DNA of 40,462 nt, taken from Bacteroidales bacterium. GTDB lineage: Bacteria > Bacteroidota > Bacteroidia > Bacteroidales > P3. A program made the position numbers and the translations under genes. The stretch spans positions 1 to 40,462 of the forward strand of contig JAKSMS010000016.1 of the NCBI GenBank assembly GCA_024400415.1. Direction: 5' to 3'. Position 1 is the stretch's first letter; the number at the start of each line of letters is the position of its first letter. Shown here one piece after another: positions 1 through 6,710 of the stretch. Under the pieces are notes generated by a model. It had not been told where the DNA came from. It ran no database searches and worked only from the letters and a program-made list of their open reading frames with translations.

Positions 1-1
1 A

Positions 2-37
2 CCCGATGGAAGGATGAACCTCAAGGGGTCAGCATGA
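2..37 (+). CDS. C-terminal tail of an ORF entering from the left edge (probable RHS cassette tail)
   Basis: Only twelve codons lie in the window. They read PDGRMNLKGSA and then TGA at 35-37. The opening PDG could be the end of an RHS core (VDPDG), since four more RHS cassettes follow on the same strand, but the preceding residues are outside the window. The TGA overlaps the ATG of the next small ORF as ATGA, the arrangement expected of translationally coupled genes. The reading frame is supported only by this context. Confidence 0.35.
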   Translation, partial: PDGRMNLKGSA

Positions 38-150
38 GAAAAAAAAGGTTGGTCATCATATTCTTTGTATTAAGCATAGTTATGATGTTTGTATCAGGGA
101 AAATTGTATATGTTCCTCATTCGATAACTATTCCATATTGGGGTGCTTAG
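34..150 (+). CDS. Small membrane or secreted peptide, 38 aa, unknown
   Basis: The frame starts with ATG at 34 and ends with TAG at 148-150. The product begins MRKKR and continues into a hydrophobic stretch (about residues 6-22) with the charge pattern of a signal peptide or single membrane anchor, leaving a tail of about 15 residues. Its ATG overlaps the stop of the preceding frame (ATGA). Small secreted proteins follow three of the four RHS tips downstream, so this may be an intact small immunity protein or the stub of a truncated one. The frame is also open to the left edge, so an upstream start is possible. I recognise no family. Confidence 0.35.
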   Translation: MRKKRLVIIFFVLSIVMMFVSGKIVYVPHSITIPYWGA

Positions 151-242
151 GTTGTATTGAAACCGAAGTTTAGTAAGAGCCAGGTAAAGTGTATGAGGTT
201 ACCAATTTATTACAAATAATCACAAAAGTGCAAATTTACACC

Positions 243-1121
243 ATGCACCAATCATCGTCAACATATCACCCATCTACTTCGAATGCCACGTATAGCGGCA
301 TCTTTGTCGGTTGCACTTTCGCCGGGAAAGTTCGCGACGAGGAAACTGGTCTAAGTTGTTTTGGCGCAAGGTACTACGACGCAGATCTGACAACAAACTG
401 GCTGAGCGTGGACCCGATGGCGGATAAGTATCCGAGTTTCTCGCCTTATGCTTATTGTGCGTGGAATCCAGTTAAACTCGTAGATCCAGATGGTTGTGAG
501 ATTAATCCTGTATTTGATGCGGCCGGAATCTTTTTGGGGTGTACAAAAGAAGGGTATTGTGGTGAGCCAATAATCATTCATCGCATCAATCTACAAAAAT
601 GTCTTGAACAATATGAAGTGCCAGACATTTCAGAGCTGAGCTCTGAACAAATATTGAATTATGGATCTACTTTTGATAAGGTTGTGAAGCAGGGTGGCCT
701 ATCAATAGAATCACAAGTCAATATTTACAAAGACATAATATCAAAGTTAGATAATACTCAGATTGATGGACATTCATTTCAATATAACAAATATAAAGTT
801 CGTTATTACAATGATTCCAGAAAAAATGCAATAATAGGAACGAATGTAAAAACGAAGACTTTTTTTCTGAACCACGAAATGGGGGTTCAAGATGGCTATT
901 ACGAAACTACCGTTGAGAATATACAATGTACTATTCTTAATCATGAGTGGTATGGTCATATTATCAATAAATGGGGCAACGGTGAAGGTGAGAAAGTTAA
1001 GAGTCAAGGTGGGACTCATTATAAATGCTATGAACAGTGTATAAATTCTGAGCTTTTTAAAAACACAACGGATGCTTATAAAAAGTTTCAATGGACTCAA
1101 CTAGATGCTCTTTCGAAATAA
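243..1121 (+). CDS. Orphan RHS tip 1: RHS core plus unknown C-terminal domain with HEWYGH
   Basis: The product is about 292 aa. Residues 1-80 are a Bacteroidales RHS core (ETGLS, FGARYYDADLTT, WLSVDPMADKYP, NPVKLVDPDG). The rest is a variable tip that I cannot assign. Near its C-terminus it has NHEWYGH (His codon at 942), an HExxxH arrangement that suggests a metal site but is not the standard HExxH. The ATG at 243 is preferred because the same opening (MHQSSSTY) starts tip 3; a GTG at 189 would add 18 residues. There are no YD repeats and no signal peptide, so it is only the tip of an RHS protein. A lipoprotein gene follows 49 bp later. The tip DNA is more AT-rich than the core. Established: RHS cores cap and release C-terminal toxins. 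Inference: this tip is a toxin. Confidence 0.75.
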   Translation: MHQSSSTYHPSTSNATYSGIFVGCTFAGKVRDEETGLSCFGARYYDADLTTNWLSVDPMADKYPSFSPYAYCAWNPVKLVDPDGCEINPVFDAAGIFLGCTKEGYCGEPIIIHRINLQKCLEQYEVPDISELSSEQILNYGSTFDKVVKQGGLSIESQVNIYKDIISKLDNTQIDGHSFQYNKYKVRYYNDSRKNAIIGTNVKTKTFFLNHEMGVQDGYYETTVENIQCTILNHEWYGHIINKWGNGEGEKVKSQGGTHYKCYEQCINSELFKNTTDAYKKFQWTQLDALSK

Positions 1122-1170
1122 GCATACTCATCAATTATGAATATATTCTAATAATAAATATCAATAATAT

Positions 1171-1701
1171 ATGAAAATCAAGCTGTTATTAATAATATTA
1201 TTTATGATGCAAATCACTTCGTGTCAGATTCACAGGGAGGAAACAAAGATTACTGCTGAAGAACACATTGACAGTATTGCTGTTTCTGTTTTTGCTTTGT
1301 CAAACAAGATTACACCTTACGAGATAGTAATTGATAATCAAAAATTATCGTTATCCCATAAAGAGGATGATGGTATTCGGAATCTGGTCTTTCAAACCTA
1401 CAACCAGGACACAGTATCTCGACTGATGCGTTATTTGGCTCTTTATAAGGGATTTGAAACGGTTATGATAGATCCAGACGAAGAGATTATTAATGATCTT
1501 GATCCTGTAGTTAAGATAACATATTATTCGGGTTGTACTTCTTACTACAAATCGACCTTGATGAATGAGAACAGATTATACCCGTTGTGTTTTATCAGCT
1601 TTATGACGATTATCAATTCAATATACAACAATCAGATTCATTTCGATGCAGTTGATCCATGGGAAGTAAAAGAATCAAGGATATTATATAATGACAACTA
1701 G
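1171..1701 (+). CDS. Small lipoprotein, probable immunity partner of RHS tip 1
   Basis: This 176-residue product starts with a lipoprotein signal: MKIK, a hydrophobic core, then the lipobox ITSC with the acylated Cys at about residue 19. The mature part is acidic and contains WEVKES near the end. No family is recognised. The gene lies 49 bp behind the RHS tip on the same strand and has no visible promoter of its own, the usual place for an immunity gene. A periplasm-facing lipoprotein would suit a tip that acts outside the cytoplasm. The gene is AT-rich compared with the rluD-miaB block, consistent with horizontal acquisition. The lipoprotein call rests on the sequence; the immunity role is inferred from position. 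Confidence 0.65.
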   Translation: MKIKLLLIILFMMQITSCQIHREETKITAEEHIDSIAVSVFALSNKITPYEIVIDNQKLSLSHKEDDGIRNLVFQTYNQDTVSRLMRYLALYKGFETVMIDPDEEIINDLDPVVKITYYSGCTSYYKSTLMNENRLYPLCFISFMTIINSIYNNQIHFDAVDPWEVKESRILYNDN

Positions 1702-1766
1702 GGATTCCAAGTATTGAAAATATGAATTTGCTCATGAATTACCAATTGGACATTTGCACTGCTTTA

Positions 1767-1856
1767 TTTAGTGCCGTTTCCTCTTTCACCGGCAAAGAGA
1801 AGGATGAGGAGACGGGGTACAGCTACTTCGGAGCCAGATTCCACAAAAGGCTATGA
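1767..1856 (+). pseudogene. RHS core fragment
   Basis: Read from TTT at 1767, the DNA gives FTGKEKDEETG followed by YSYFGARFHKRL and TGA at 1854-1856, an internal piece of RHS core without start or tip. It ends abruptly after GARF and runs into the upstream flank of tip 2. It is most simply a scar of recombination between core repeats during gain or loss of a cassette. Confidence 0.7.
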
Positions 1857-1873
1857 TAGAATTGCCACATGCC

Positions 1874-2779
1874 ATGAATCGAGTAGAACCAACATATCGC
1901 TCATCCGCCTCGAACGCCACTATTAGTGCCGTTATTGCCCGTTTCGCTTTCGCCGGGAAAGAGAAAGACCCCGAAACGGGTCTAAGTTATTTTGGCGCAA
2001 GATTTTACGATGCAGATCGGACAACCGGCTGGCTGAGCGTGGACCCGATGAGCGACAAGTATCCATCGATGTCGCCGTACAACTACTGTATGGGGAATCC
2101 AGTGAAGTTGGTGGATGAAGAAGGAGCATTTCCAAGATTTCCCTTTTGGCTGAGAGCGACATTCGCCAAACAGGTACGACAGGCTGTCGTTTATAAGATG
2201 AAGAACGGAGGAGATTTGAGTATATGGGAATCGCGAAGGGGTTGTGTGTTTGCATCTGTCAGCGCAAGCACCAATACAAAAAATAGTGTCACTATTTCTG
2301 AAAAGATGTTCCGTCCCGAAGGCTACACAAACGAAGCCCAAATCAGAGCCACAACAGATTTTTTTGTGATTGCAGAAACCTGGATGGATGAGCCTGCAAC
2401 AAGTATTGGTGACTTTGCCCTTAAAACCGTATCGGATATTGCATACTCCCTAGTAAATGAACCTACAAAGGTTTTAACGGGGTATTCTTTAGCCGGGATA
2501 GAGACCACGTCTCAAGAGAAATCCGAAGCGTTCATAGAGACGGCATCAAGCGGTCTTGGGTCGTTTTTAAGCAAAGGAATGGAGACAATAAAAACTATTG
2601 GAAGAACAGGTCTTCAAAAATATTATGATTTTGTTCGTAAATCGGGTAATTATCAAGGACGAACCAAAAACGAAATGGGCCGTTTATATCAGAACAATAA
2701 AAACCTTAATGAAGCCATAGGGACAATTGATATATTTCAAAATGGAATTAATAAAGTTTCAGCATTAAAAAAGGAATAA
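1874..2779 (+). CDS. Orphan RHS tip 2: RHS core plus unknown C-terminal domain, probably shortened by a frameshift
   Basis: The product is 301 aa from ATG 1874, or 308 aa from 1853. I prefer 1874 because MNRVEPTYRSS aligns with the starts of tips 3 and 4. Residues 1-75 are the RHS core (GKEKDPETGLSYFGARF, WLSVDPMSDKYPSMSPYNY, NPVKLVDEEG). The variable tip is unassigned; it is fairly rich in Ser/Thr and Lys, without an obvious catalytic motif. The frame stops at TAA 2777-2779, just after a run of six A at 2767-2772. Reading past with one extra A gives a natural-looking extension (GIINDVRKSYWGINKMVMPW and a few more residues) to TGA 2851-2853. The tip may therefore have lost about 25 C-terminal residues, or expression may depend on slippage. 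Toxin function is inferred only from the RHS architecture. Confidence 0.7.
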   Translation: MNRVEPTYRSSASNATISAVIARFAFAGKEKDPETGLSYFGARFYDADRTTGWLSVDPMSDKYPSMSPYNYCMGNPVKLVDEEGAFPRFPFWLRATFAKQVRQAVVYKMKNGGDLSIWESRRGCVFASVSASTNTKNSVTISEKMFRPEGYTNEAQIRATTDFFVIAETWMDEPATSIGDFALKTVSDIAYSLVNEPTKVLTGYSLAGIETTSQEKSEAFIETASSGLGSFLSKGMETIKTIGRTGLQKYYDFVRKSGNYQGRTKNEMGRLYQNNKNLNEAIGTIDIFQNGINKVSALKKE

Positions 2780-2782
2780 TAA

Positions 2783-2974
2783 ATGATGTCAGGAAGAGTT
2801 ACTGGGGCATTAATAAGATGGTTATGCCGTGGGTGCAAGACAAATTTTCGTGATGAGTTAGATTGCGTTGATGGATGGTTCTCCAATATTCCTATTTTGG
2901 GAACTTTTGAGAACCTCATTTTGACACAATGTTTTGTTCTTGTCGTTATTTTTATTGTCTCAAGATTCATTTAA
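2783..2974 (+). CDS. Small ORF with a C-terminal membrane segment, 63 aa, doubtful
   Basis: The ATG at 2783 lies 3 nt after the stop of RHS tip 2, where an immunity gene would be expected. The product has three Cys in its middle part and a strongly hydrophobic C-terminus (about residues 43-62), enough for one membrane helix. Against it, its first 70 nt overlap the putative frameshifted extension of tip 2 in another frame, and both cannot be original. It could be a short membrane immunity protein, the stub of one, or a chance frame. Confidence 0.3.
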   Translation: MMSGRVTGALIRWLCRGCKTNFRDELDCVDGWFSNIPILGTFENLILTQCFVLVVIFIVSRFI

Positions 2975-3004
2975 TAAAACTCATGGATCAAAGAATCTAG
3001 TAGT

Positions 3005-3886
3005 ATGCATCAATCATCGTCAACATATCGCCCCTCCACCACCAATGCCACGCTTAGCGCCGCCGTTCTCCGTTTCGCTTTCTCCGGGAAAGAGAAAGAC
3101 CTCGAAACGGGTCTAAGCTATTTTGGCGCAAGGTATTACGACGCTGATCTGACAACAGGATGGCTGAGCGTGGACCCGATGGCGGATAAGTATCCGAGCA
3201 TGAGTCCTTACAACTATTGCGCGGGCAATCCGGTGAAGTTGGTGGATCCGGATGGGTTGGATGTGTGGACCGTAGACGAAAAAGGAAGTGTATCAAGGGC
3301 AGGTGGGGAAGGTGGTGCTGATTTACAAACAGTGACTTATTCAAATGGTACAAAGCTCAAATATCAAGGCAAATATTATCAGAATATTTTTAAAACACTT
3401 TCTATAAAAGACAAGAATGGTCTTTCGTTTTATAAGGGGACAGAGGAATCTGGTTCGGCTATTTCAAGAATGTTTCTGGATATGGCAGACAACACTTCTT
3501 CGGAGTGGAAGGTTAACAAGACAAAGGATAATATGTTTACATTATCCACGCTGCATAAAAAAGATTTAAGTCCGTCCTTATCAGACCTCGGCATTTCTCT
3601 TGTTAACGCATTTTCCGAAATACATTCACATCCTTCCGCAGGAAATGATTACGACAAAGAAATAGCGTCAATGGGCATTATTCCCCAAAAAGGCTTTTAT
3701 GGCGGTGATTATGGGATAAGGAATAAAATGCCTAAAAATTATCACATGTTTGTTTATATGAAGAATTCTCATAAGGTGTATCAACTCCGGCAGAAATTGT
3801 ATCCGGCAGCAATTGGTGATAAGAACAAAAATCCAATTCTATTTACCAAAGATAATATGATTCTGTCCCTTTTGAAAGGAAATTAG
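3005..3886 (+). CDS. Orphan RHS tip 3: RHS core plus JAB-like metalloprotease toxin domain
   Basis: The product is 293 aa. Residues 1-82 are RHS core (FSGKEKDLETGLSYFGAR, WLSVDPMADKYPS, NPVKLVDPDG). The tip then contains SEIHSHPSAGNDYD with His207-Ser-His209-Pro, and later GGDYG with Asp235. This is the E...HxHP...D arrangement of JAB/MPN-type zinc peptidases, and Bacteroidetes RHS proteins commonly end in such tips. The usual JAMM Ser before the Asp is not evident, so activity is not certain. There is no signal peptide and there are no YD repeats. The gene stops with TAG at 3884-3886 and the next gene starts at 3887 with no gap, so the two are surely co-translated. Known: JAB-like domains cleave peptide or isopeptide bonds. 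Inferred: its use as a toxin here. Confidence 0.8.
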   Translation: MHQSSSTYRPSTTNATLSAAVLRFAFSGKEKDLETGLSYFGARYYDADLTTGWLSVDPMADKYPSMSPYNYCAGNPVKLVDPDGLDVWTVDEKGSVSRAGGEGGADLQTVTYSNGTKLKYQGKYYQNIFKTLSIKDKNGLSFYKGTEESGSAISRMFLDMADNTSSEWKVNKTKDNMFTLSTLHKKDLSPSLSDLGISLVNAFSEIHSHPSAGNDYDKEIASMGIIPQKGFYGGDYGIRNKMPKNYHMFVYMKNSHKVYQLRQKLYPAAIGDKNKNPILFTKDNMILSLLKGN

Positions 3887-4414
3887 ATGAAAGCTAGATT
3901 GTTATTTATTATATTAATATTGCAAGCAAACATCTCATTCGGTCAGAGTGACGATGCTTATAGTATTCGTCTTGAATGTGGGTTAAAAGATGAGATTTCA
4001 AAAAGCATTGATATTATTCTGACAAGCCTATTGGATGGAGACTCTCAATATGTCAGGCCTACAATTTCGTCAATAGATCGATGTTCTGTTCTTGTCGATA
4101 TTTATGTTAATGATTCAAAAGATACTATGGTGGATCTTGTTGTGTTTGATATTACTGCGCCTCATAATAAGATGGGGGGATATGATTTTGAATATTCAGA
4201 TTGCATCGTTGCAGAATTTGATAATAGGCAAATATTTATCCACGATCAAATGAATATTCAAAAAATCTTTCATGTGTCGGAGTATACAAATATTAAAAAG
4301 CAAGATGTATGTTTCCGTAATGGGTGGTCTCGCTATTATCGGTTCAAGGGTGGGAAACTAATCTTTTCTCCTCTGATACCTCCTTTAATAGAAGAAACCA
4401 GTTCCACTATTTGA
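3887..4414 (+). CDS. Secreted protein, probable immunity partner of the JAB-like RHS tip
   Basis: This 175-residue product begins with a signal peptide (MKAR, a hydrophobic stretch of Leu and Ile, then SFGQ with likely cleavage near residue 19-20) and no lipobox Cys. The mature part is acidic, with DIYVNDSKDT and WSRYYRFKGGK. No family is recognised. Its ATG touches the stop of the RHS tip gene (TAGATG), the tightest coupling in the island. That fits a toxin and immunity pair in which the immunity protein works in the periplasm. The signal peptide is directly visible; the role is inferred from position only. Confidence 0.65.
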   Translation: MKARLLFIILILQANISFGQSDDAYSIRLECGLKDEISKSIDIILTSLLDGDSQYVRPTISSIDRCSVLVDIYVNDSKDTMVDLVVFDITAPHNKMGGYDFEYSDCIVAEFDNRQIFIHDQMNIQKIFHVSEYTNIKKQDVCFRNGWSRYYRFKGGKLIFSPLIPPLIEETSSTI

Positions 4415-4597
4415 TATTGAGATTGGTGAAGAATAGTCTAATGACAAATGGGTCTAGTGACATATACAGTTTTGCACTAAATGAGGCCAGTACTCTCAAG
4501 GACTATTCTCTCGGAGATTCTGTGCTTTGTACTGAAAAAATTTGATTCATCAAGAATACAAATGCCTCAATAATTCAAACAATCGCAAAAAAATACG
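4415..4597 (+). other. Spacer between cassettes 3 and 4, no supported gene
   Basis: About 180 bp of AT-rich DNA. A frame at 4324-4545 runs through it, but its first 90 nt overlap the preceding gene in another frame and the product resembles nothing I know. The last 40 bp resemble the sequence upstream of tip 1 (AATCACAAAA there, AATCGCAAAA here), so the repeat unit shared between cassettes begins upstream of the coding sequence. Confidence 0.4.
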
Positions 4598-4605
4598 TAC
4601 CTTTG
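4598..4605 (+). promoter_or_regulatory. Bacteroidetes -7 element just upstream of RHS tip 4
   Basis: TACCTTTG fits the Bacteroidetes -7 consensus TAnnTTTG and lies 4 nt before the GTG start at 4610. Transcription would begin at about the start codon, giving a leaderless or nearly leaderless mRNA. No clear TTG or TTTG is present about 20 nt upstream, so strength is uncertain. Confidence 0.5.
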
Positions 4606-4609
4606 CATC

Positions 4610-5089
4610 GTGAATAGACCATCATCAACATATCGCCAATCTACTTCGAATGCCACGCATAGCGGCATTCTTGTCGGTTATACTTTCGCCTGGAAAGACC
4701 CCCGTCAGGGGTGGCGAACACCTTTGAATAATATCAAATATAGTGAGCGGCGCGATGAGGAAACGGATCTAAGCTATTTTGGCGCAAGGTACTACGACTC
4801 AGATTTGACAACAGGCTGGCTAAGCGTGGGCCCGATGGCCAAAGGTGGTCAAAGTAATCATAATTTTGGTTTAGCATTTGATATCGCAGGCATAACAAAA
4901 GGAAAACTGGATTATAATTTGGATTGGGACTATTTATCCAAGTTGGGAGAGTTCTATGGTTTCCAATGGGGTGGCAATTTTAAATCGATACAAGACAAAC
5001 CTCATTTTGAGATTTTTTTTGGAAAGGACTTAAAAGAGTTACAATCGTTACCTAAGGATGTACATGGTTTACCAATTCTCCAATTGTAG
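4610..5089 (+). CDS. Orphan RHS tip 4: interrupted RHS core fused to an M15-type peptidoglycan peptidase domain
   Basis: The product is 159 aa from a GTG start, chosen by alignment with the other tips (MNRPSSTYRQS). The RHS core is shorter than in its neighbours: it ends at WLSVGPMA and lacks the DKYPS...PDG part. It also carries an 18-codon insert at residues 30-47. The tip has SNHNFGLAFDI (His84, Asp91), FQWGGNFKS and DKPHFE (Asp129, His132). These are the zinc ligands and catalytic acid of M15 endopeptidases, which cut L-Ala-D-Glu or D-Ala-D-Ala type bonds in cell wall peptides. The N-terminal half usual for longer M15 proteins is missing, but the catalytic core is complete. A lipoprotein gene follows 4 bp later. 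Inference: a cell-wall-cutting RHS toxin tip joined by recombination at the DPMA motif. Whether it is active is open. Confidence 0.75.
   Translation: MNRPSSTYRQSTSNATHSGILVGYTFAWKDPRQGWRTPLNNIKYSERRDEETDLSYFGARYYDSDLTTGWLSVGPMAKGGQSNHNFGLAFDIAGITKGKLDYNLDWDYLSKLGEFYGFQWGGNFKSIQDKPHFEIFFGKDLKELQSLPKDVHGLPILQL
4697..4750 (+). repeat. In-frame hairpin-bearing insert inside the RHS core of tip 4
   Basis: Where tip 1 has one Val codon between GK and RDEET, tip 4 has eighteen codons, a net gain of 51 nt that keeps the frame. The insert starts with a 5-bp hairpin (ACCCC, loop CGTCA, GGGGT, 4698-4712), overlapped by an alternative one (GGTG, loop GCGAA, CACC, 4710-4722). It resembles a small palindromic repeat unit. 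No second copy was found in the window. Confidence 0.55.
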
Positions 5090-5093
5090 TTTT

Positions 5094-5549
5094 ATGAAAT
5101 ATTTATTAGTTTGTTTTTTGTTTTTTGGAGTGGCGTGTTCTTCCCACCCCCAACAGGAATTGTCCGATATGAAATATATCTCAGATGCTTCTAACAATAT
5201 TGTGGACACAGTAGTGACATATGATATTGAGGGAATTAGTGATGAGGGAGCAGAAACAACTGTAACATACGAAAATTCCAAAATATCAAAGAGTGTTACG
5301 AATGTATATTTGGGGACGGGGAAAGTCATTATTGTTTTTGACTTTGAGACGGATGTCATTAATGTTTTGGAAACTAAATTTTCCTACACTATAGGAATTG
5401 AAGACGTAAAATCGGAAAATGATATGCAGTTAGACTATGAGTATAGATATTCGTTAGATTATGAAGGGAATCTTCAGGGCGAAGTAATTCAAGAAAGAAT
5501 AGATATTTTCAAGGTCTTTAAAGATATCGTACCTTTTAAACTGGAATAG
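5094..5549 (+). CDS. Small lipoprotein, probable immunity partner of the M15 RHS tip
   Basis: I start this 151-residue product at ATG 5094, because MKYLLVCFLFFGVACSS is then an N-terminal lipoprotein signal with the acylated Cys at about residue 15. A longer frame from 5058 would bury that signal. The mature part is acidic and probably beta-rich, with no family recognised. The gene begins 4 bp after the stop of the M15 tip. An outer-membrane or periplasmic lipoprotein is what would protect against a peptidoglycan peptidase. The signal is seen in the sequence; the immunity role follows from position and from the substrate of the neighbouring enzyme domain. Confidence 0.65.
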   Translation: MKYLLVCFLFFGVACSSHPQQELSDMKYISDASNNIVDTVVTYDIEGISDEGAETTVTYENSKISKSVTNVYLGTGKVIIVFDFETDVINVLETKFSYTIGIEDVKSENDMQLDYEYRYSLDYEGNLQGEVIQERIDIFKVFKDIVPFKLE

Positions 5550-5593
5550 CTGAGCGTTGACCCGATGAGCGACAAGTACCCAAGTATCAGCTC
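5550..5593 (+). pseudogene. RHS core fragment at the right end of the island
   Basis: Directly after the TAG of the preceding lipoprotein gene, the DNA reads LSVDPMSDKYPSIS in frame, the middle of an RHS core. It then loses homology and reaches a stop at 5655-5657, antisense to the 3' end of rluD. This marks the right edge of the RHS island and looks like a recombination scar. Confidence 0.7.
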
Positions 5594-5632
5594 AGGGTCT
5601 ACACCCGAGATATCTGGGAGTACGAGACGGTA

Positions 5633-6670
5633 TCAGAGGCTCTGGGAGTTCTGGGAGTAGCGGCGCCACTTGTCGACGACAGCGGCCATGTCGGCGGGAT
5701 AGGGCGACTCGAAGTGCATGTGCTGGTGGGTGGTGGGGTGTTCGAAGCCGAGGACGAGGGCGTGGAGGGCCTGCCGGGGCAGGAGCTCGAAGCAGTTCAT
5801 GACGTACTGCTTGTATTTGGAGAAGGTGGTGCCTTTGAGTATCTGGTCGCCGCCATAGGTGGCGTCGTTGAAGAGGGGATGGCCGATATGGCGCATGTGG
5901 GCACGGATCTGGTGGGTGCGGCCGGTCTCGAGGACGCATTCTACGAGGGTGACATAGCCGAAGCGCTCTTTGACGCGCCAGTGGGTGACGGCGTGCTTGC
6001 CGACCTCGGGGTCGTCGTAGACGGCCATGACGCGGCGGTCTTTCTGGGAGCGGGCGAGATTGCCGACGATGGTGCCGGAGCCTTCGTCGAAGTCGCCCCA
6101 GACGAGGGCGTTGTATTTGCGCTCGATGGTGTGATCGAAGAACTGCTTGGCGAGGTAGGCTTGGGACTCTTCGTTCTTGGCGAGGAGGAGGAGTCCGGAG
6201 GTGTCTTTGTCGATACGGTGGCAGAGATAGGCCTGGACGGGCTGGCCGGACTTGTCGGTCTTGTCCTGATAGTAGTAGGCGAGGGCGTTGAGGAGGGTGC
6301 CGGTATAGTTGCCGTGTCCGGGATGGACGACGAGGCCTGGCTGCTTGTCGATGACGAGGACGTCGTCGTCTTCGTAGACGATGGTGAATGGGATGTTCTC
6401 AGGGAGTATCTCGAACTCGTGTGGCGGCTCTGGAAGGAGGATGCTGATCTCGTCGAGGGGCTTGATGCGGTAGTTGGCCTTGGCGGGGCGGCCGTTGACG
6501 AGGACGCACTGGGCCTTGGTGGCTGCCTGGATCTTGGTGCGGGAGATGCCTTCGAGGCGCATCTGTAGGTACTTGTCGATACGGACCATCTCCTGGCCTT
6601 TGTCGACGGTGATATGGTGGTGCTCGTAGAGCTCGTTTTCTTCGTTTTGGAGTTCGAGGTTTTCTTCCAT
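5633..6670 (-). CDS. rluD: RluA/RluD-family 23S rRNA pseudouridine synthase
   Basis: The product, 345 aa, converts specific uridines to pseudouridine in rRNA. Residues about 28-75 form an S4 RNA-binding domain (RIDKYLQ, VLVNG). The catalytic domain follows, with the family motif HRIDKDTSG at 151-159 and catalytic Asp154. GRTHQIRAHM and GHPLFNDATYGG are also typical. An acidic extension of about 25 residues precedes the S4 domain. Length is normal for the family. It is the last gene of a minus-strand operon behind the T9SS cargo gene, with a gap of 40 bp. In many Bacteroidetes a PASTA gene, an rluD-like gene and a D-Ala-D-Ala ligase gene lie together. Here the RHS island follows rluD instead. 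RluD itself is the best guess; the exact uridine target cannot be told from sequence. Confidence 0.9.
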   Translation of the reverse strand: MEENLELQNEENELYEHHHITVDKGQEMVRIDKYLQMRLEGISRTKIQAATKAQCVLVNGRPAKANYRIKPLDEISILLPEPPHEFEILPENIPFTIVYEDDDVLVIDKQPGLVVHPGHGNYTGTLLNALAYYYQDKTDKSGQPVQAYLCHRIDKDTSGLLLLAKNEESQAYLAKQFFDHTIERKYNALVWGDFDEGSGTIVGNLARSQKDRRVMAVYDDPEVGKHAVTHWRVKERFGYVTLVECVLETGRTHQIRAHMRHIGHPLFNDATYGGDQILKGTTFSKYKQYVMNCFELLPRQALHALVLGFEHPTTHQHMHFESPYPADMAAVVDKWRRYSQNSQSL

Positions 6671-6710
6671 GGTGTGGGGGAATATGGTTTTTGGTGGGTG
6701 ATACTGTGGA

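Noticed and set aside
4324-4545. A 73-codon + strand frame behind the third immunity-like gene
   Set aside because: It overlaps that gene in another frame, has no signal or motif, and no homology to other cassettes.
1-5600. The RHS island as a prophage or insertion sequence
   Set aside because: No transposase, integrase, terminase or terminal inverted repeats were found; the repeats present are RHS cores only.
5714-6568. A 284-codon + strand frame over rluD
   Set aside because: Shadow of rluD; product of Gly, Val, Asp and Glu only.
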